From positions 1 to 64,000 of the forward strand of contig NZ_BCVQ01000009.1 of assembly GCF_001591825.1 (NCBI RefSeq): DNA of 64,000 nt, in the 5' to 3' direction. The translations under genes were made by a program, and so were the position numbers. Source of the DNA: Rossellomorea vietnamensis NBRC 101237 (GTDB lineage: Bacteria > Bacillota > Bacilli > Bacillales > Bacillaceae_B). Under the pieces are notes generated by a model. That model searched no databases. It worked only from the letters and a program-made list of their open reading frames with translations, and had not been told where the DNA came from. This document shows, in pieces, positions 61,190-64,000 of the stretch (the stretch's first letter is position 1; every line of letters begins with the position of its first letter).

Positions 61190-61226
61190 GAGATGCCCCT
61201 CCTTTCTATTTAGGAATGAAAGATGA

Positions 61227-63050
61227 TCAGATCGATCCAACAGTCCGGTTTATTTTGTATGCAGCCAATGCGTTTGTGACTTTACCAAATTCGGAAGCAT
61301 GGGGACGGTCATCGTCATCAGAGTATCCGTAATCCACCATCCGGTTACGGTTCAGGCATAACTTCGTAAGCTCCGGTTTAAAGAAGTCAAACAGCTTGAA
61401 ACGTTCTTCTAATTGCGGGAAGCGATCCTGATAGTTGATTATTGATTCAGCAAGGAGACCCCAGAATGTTTCTTCTTCCATCATTCCATTGTTCTTCAAC
61501 AAGTTACTCAAGTATCTCAGGTGACAGATAAAGAGACCCGTGAAGATGAACTGTGTAAGCCCTTCAGGAGGCTCTGTTCGAAGGACCGCTTTAAATTCAG
61601 ATGACAGCCCTTGCAGCTCAGGGAAATCCCGGTCTGAAATATTGACGTCATCAACAAAGTCTTTAATCGCTAAACGGTGCGGCTTCGCACCCTTCAACAC
61701 GACGATCGTATTTTGTCCATGGGGAGAGAATACCGTTCCGTATTGGTAAAGGTAATGTAGGAGAGGCTCCATGACGACTTTGAAAAATTGCTTCATCCAC
61801 TCTTCCGGGCTGAGACCTGACTGTTCAATCAAACTCTCAACAAACGGTTTATTGTCATGATGATCTTCATACAACAAGGCAGCCAGTGTAATCGCTTGTT
61901 CCCCGTCTTCTAAATACGTATAGATGCTTTCTCTCCATATGGTTCCAAGCATCTCCAAGTATTGATAAGGTGCCTGTTTTAAATGTGTATAGTAATGATG
62001 ATTTACATTCATACTGGCATTTTCCCCAGGGAGGATGACCCGACATTCCTCCTTTAAAAATGGATCCTTTTCAGCCATTCCTTTAATGAACTCTGTCACC
62101 TTGGGAGCAATCAGGGTTCGTTCAGATGGCAGTCCCCGATAAACCAGCGTGTTCAAAATACTCATCGGCAACTTCACATGATGCTTATCTTTGTTCGTTG
62201 TATTCACAAAAGTGCGGATCGACTGCTGAGGGAGGTAACGATCTTCTCCCTCTCCCAAGGGAATGATGCGACCCATGGCGAGCTCCTCAGGGAAATTCTG
62301 AATCAGTGTGTTTTTCCATTGCCACTCGTGCACCGGCAGGTAATAATATTCCGGTGGTTCGCTTCCATTTTGTTTGATGATTTCATCAAAACGGATATGA
62401 TCTTGCTCACTCAGTTCGCCCGCAATCAACGTGTGGTAATCCAACCCTTCCACCGATTGAAAGGATGCAATCTCCTTATGTACGGCTATCCAGGAAAGCT
62501 GTATCTCCTTCTGTTGTTCAGGAGCAAAGGCAAGGTAATCGTCATATCCGAACCCGATTCTCCCTTTGTTATATGTTATCCAAGGGTGTCCTGTCATATA
62601 GCCCTCGAGGATGGCGTAGTCTTCATGAATCAGTTCGTCTGATGTTTTCGTTTCTTTTTCAAGAAGATGGGCATCCGCTATTAACGTACTGTTCATTTCC
62701 TTCATTAAATGCCCAACCGTTTCAGATGACATCCCGATTACACCTTGAAGATCAACCAATAACTCTATTGCACTATGGGCTTCCTTCCTTCCTCCATTTT
62801 CAACAATATATACCGTCGTCCATTTCACATCGAAACTATCAAACAATCTTTTTTGTGCGATATAGTGATAGTACTTGGAAGCTGTGACCTGCAGGGAATA
62901 TTCAATATCTTCCCCATTTTCCGAGAGGATTTCAGGACGGATCATATCTTCATACATATACTCAGACAGCATTTTACCAATCAATTTCTTGTTTACTTTC
63001 GTCCAGCTATCACTCTTAAAAACACGTTGAATTTCTTCACTGAATAACAT
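61227..63050 (-). CDS. IucA/IucC-family siderophore synthetase (RhbF-like)
   Basis: The 607-aa NRPS-independent siderophore synthetase joins a carboxylate (typically citrate) to an amine or hydroxylamine. It shows GHPWITYNKGRIGFGYDDYLAFAPE (ATP/substrate region), LPMSILNTLVYRGLPSERT, and FSPHGQNTIVVLKGAKPHRLAIKDFVDDVNIS, the conserved C-terminal block, with an FhuF-like tail. AGAAGGGAT lies 6 nt before the ATG at 63050; an ATG at 63089 overlaps the hydroxylase stop (TGATG) but has no ribosome site. Next to an N-hydroxylase, as in rhbE-rhbF. Confidence 0.93.
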   Translation of the reverse strand: MLFSEEIQRVFKSDSWTKVNKKLIGKMLSEYMYEDMIRPEILSENGEDIEYSLQVTASKYYHYIAQKRLFDSFDVKWTTVYIVENGGRKEAHSAIELLVDLQGVIGMSSETVGHLMKEMNSTLIADAHLLEKETKTSDELIHEDYAILEGYMTGHPWITYNKGRIGFGYDDYLAFAPEQQKEIQLSWIAVHKEIASFQSVEGLDYHTLIAGELSEQDHIRFDEIIKQNGSEPPEYYYLPVHEWQWKNTLIQNFPEELAMGRIIPLGEGEDRYLPQQSIRTFVNTTNKDKHHVKLPMSILNTLVYRGLPSERTLIAPKVTEFIKGMAEKDPFLKEECRVILPGENASMNVNHHYYTHLKQAPYQYLEMLGTIWRESIYTYLEDGEQAITLAALLYEDHHDNKPFVESLIEQSGLSPEEWMKQFFKVVMEPLLHYLYQYGTVFSPHGQNTIVVLKGAKPHRLAIKDFVDDVNISDRDFPELQGLSSEFKAVLRTEPPEGLTQFIFTGLFICHLRYLSNLLKNNGMMEEETFWGLLAESIINYQDRFPQLEERFKLFDFFKPELTKLCLNRNRMVDYGYSDDDDRPHASEFGKVTNALAAYKINRTVGSI

Positions 63051-63088
63051 ATTATCCCTTCTTTCACTTAGTCTATGCCTTCTTTTCA

Positions 63089-64000
63089 TCAGAGAGGGAC
63101 CGGTATGGATGCCGCTTTCGTTCCAAAGGTCTGAAACACATTTTTGCTTTGAACCTGGTATACCTCTTTTCCTGTAATGGTATTGATGATGATCGCATTG
63201 CGGTGTGCTCCGAGTCCAAGATCAGGTGCCCCGACGCCATGAGTATGCATCTCCCCATTCTGTACGAAGATTTCACCAGGACCTTCTACATAGGTTTCCA
63301 ATCGATAATCTTCTTGCACTTTGTATTTGCCATACTCATCCCATGCAATCCACTCTTTCATTTTTGAAAGGAATCCCGGGAATGCAGGCTTATAGCCAGT
63401 GCCCAGAATGATGACATCTGCTTTATCTACAAAATGTTCATCCTTGATCCGGTGATAGCCATGAACTTCAAACCCTGTTCCTTTTTTTTCGATCCCTACG
63501 ATCTCTGTCATGGCCTGTAAGGAGATATCCGGCTCCTCGTTCCCTACGGATCTTTCATATAAATAATCATATATATCGGCGATCGTCTCTGAACTGATGC
63601 CTTTATAAAGAAGATCCTGTTCCTTTAGGAGCTGATCCTTCTTTTCCTGTGGAAGCTGATAAAAGAATCGGGTATAATCTGGTGAAAAATACTCAAGGCC
63701 CAGTTTTGAATACTCCATCGGGAAGAATCCCTTTGAACGTGTATACCATTGGAGTGAAAATCCTTGATTCTCCTGTTCTTTGGCTACATCGAGAAACACT
63801 TCGGCTGCACTCTGGCCGGAGCCGATCACAGCAATAGATTCAGCATTTGTACATATTTCCTTATTGGATAAATAATCGGCACTGTGAAAGACGGTTTTGC
63901 CCAGCATTTCCTGAAATGATTCAGGTACAGAAGGAACAGAACCAATTCCAAGTACGAGATGTTTCGTAAACATAGTCTCAGTTTGTTGAAGGGCATCGTT
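63089..64000 (-). CDS. Siderophore amine N-hydroxylase, partial (IucD/RhbE/SidA family)
   Basis: This is the C-terminal part of a lysine/ornithine/diamine N-monooxygenase; the N-terminal FAD domain lies beyond the window, and the frame stays open to the edge. Visible are VLGIGSVPSVPESF, the NADPH motif SIAVIGSGQSAAEVFLD, and DVIILGTGYKPAFP, followed by the conserved PDLGLGAHRNAIIIN. It hydroxylates the terminal amine of a diamine to build the hydroxamate. The start Met at 63973 is internal. The stop overlaps a possible ATG of the synthetase. Confidence 0.92.
   Translation of the reverse strand, partial: NDALQQTETMFTKHLVLGIGSVPSVPESFQEMLGKTVFHSADYLSNKEICTNAESIAVIGSGQSAAEVFLDVAKEQENQGFSLQWYTRSKGFFPMEYSKLGLEYFSPDYTRFFYQLPQEKKDQLLKEQDLLYKGISSETIADIYDYLYERSVGNEEPDISLQAMTEIVGIEKKGTGFEVHGYHRIKDEHFVDKADVIILGTGYKPAFPGFLSKMKEWIAWDEYGKYKVQEDYRLETYVEGPGEIFVQNGEMHTHGVGAPDLGLGAHRNAIIINTITGKEVYQVQSKNVFQTFGTKAASIPVPL

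Noticed and set aside
1-64000. Mobile elements, tRNA, rRNA, CRISPR
   Set aside because: No transposase or integrase frames, no tRNA or rRNA sequence, no regular repeat-spacer array.

Overview
The window looks like chromosomal DNA of an endospore-forming member of the Bacillaceae. It carries a gerA-type germination operon, CotF-like coat proteins, small acid-soluble spore proteins, an S-box riboswitch, Fur, FadR and CcpA sites of the Bacillus type, and strong GGAGG ribosome binding sites. Positions 78-20145 largely follow the gene order of the Bacillus subtilis yus region (metQPN, yusD-yusE-yusF-yusG, gcvH, yusI, fadE-fadA-fadN, yuzL, fadM, yusN, yusU, yusV). The species cannot be fixed from the sequence; a marine-type genus close to Bacillus such as Rossellomorea is only a guess. 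No rRNA, tRNA, CRISPR array, prophage, integrase or transposase was found.

Layout: 78-2864 methionine uptake (metNPQ) under a SAM riboswitch. 2977-5877 small yus genes and gcvH, with a 130-bp palindromic repeat. 5991-7169 an SDR/ArsR operon below a 48-bp perfect palindrome. 7199-12735 the fadNAE beta-oxidation operon with a FadR box. 13127-17287 yuzL, a membrane protein behind a possible attenuator, a cation/proton antiporter, an acetyltransferase, and fadM with a cre site. 17559-18181 two coat-type proteins. 18285-23381 yusU and a Fur-controlled siderophore importer with an FhuF-type reductase. 23539-27253 a gerABC operon. 27288-38567 metabolic genes, three very small genes (30368-31000; two of them spore-protein-like), alkaline phosphatase, an acyl-CoA ligase and a DEAD-box helicase. 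38669-49014 several redox or stress regulator/target pairs (LysR with a flavoprotein, OhrR/Ohr, MsrAB, CatE/CatR). 49070-59830 a nucleoside-phosphorylase-like protein, two MFS transporters, a DUF1540 protein, a MarR gene with a sugar isomerase, an HxlR/quinone-reductase pair, a secreted M4 neutral protease and a diguanylate cyclase. 59963-64000 the 3' end of a siderophore biosynthesis operon: amine N-hydroxylase (cut by the window edge), IucA/IucC synthetase, aspartate kinase.

Three themes stand out. First, iron. The uptake system matches the B. subtilis YfiYZ/YfhA/YusV importer of schizokinen-type siderophores. The right-hand operon has the rhbE-rhbF order of schizokinen/rhizobactin clusters and adds an aspartate kinase that would feed the diaminobutyrate precursor. 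Second, a recurring hairpin built from AGGGACGGACCT occurs at least seven times; five copies lie 4-8 nt after a stop codon, suggesting a mobile or amplified terminator family. Third, many paired regulator/target loci have visible operators. Five genes too short or without an ATG start (yuzL, a gamma-SASP-like gene, a 50-aa acidic protein, sspH, DUF1540) were recovered by reading the sequence directly.
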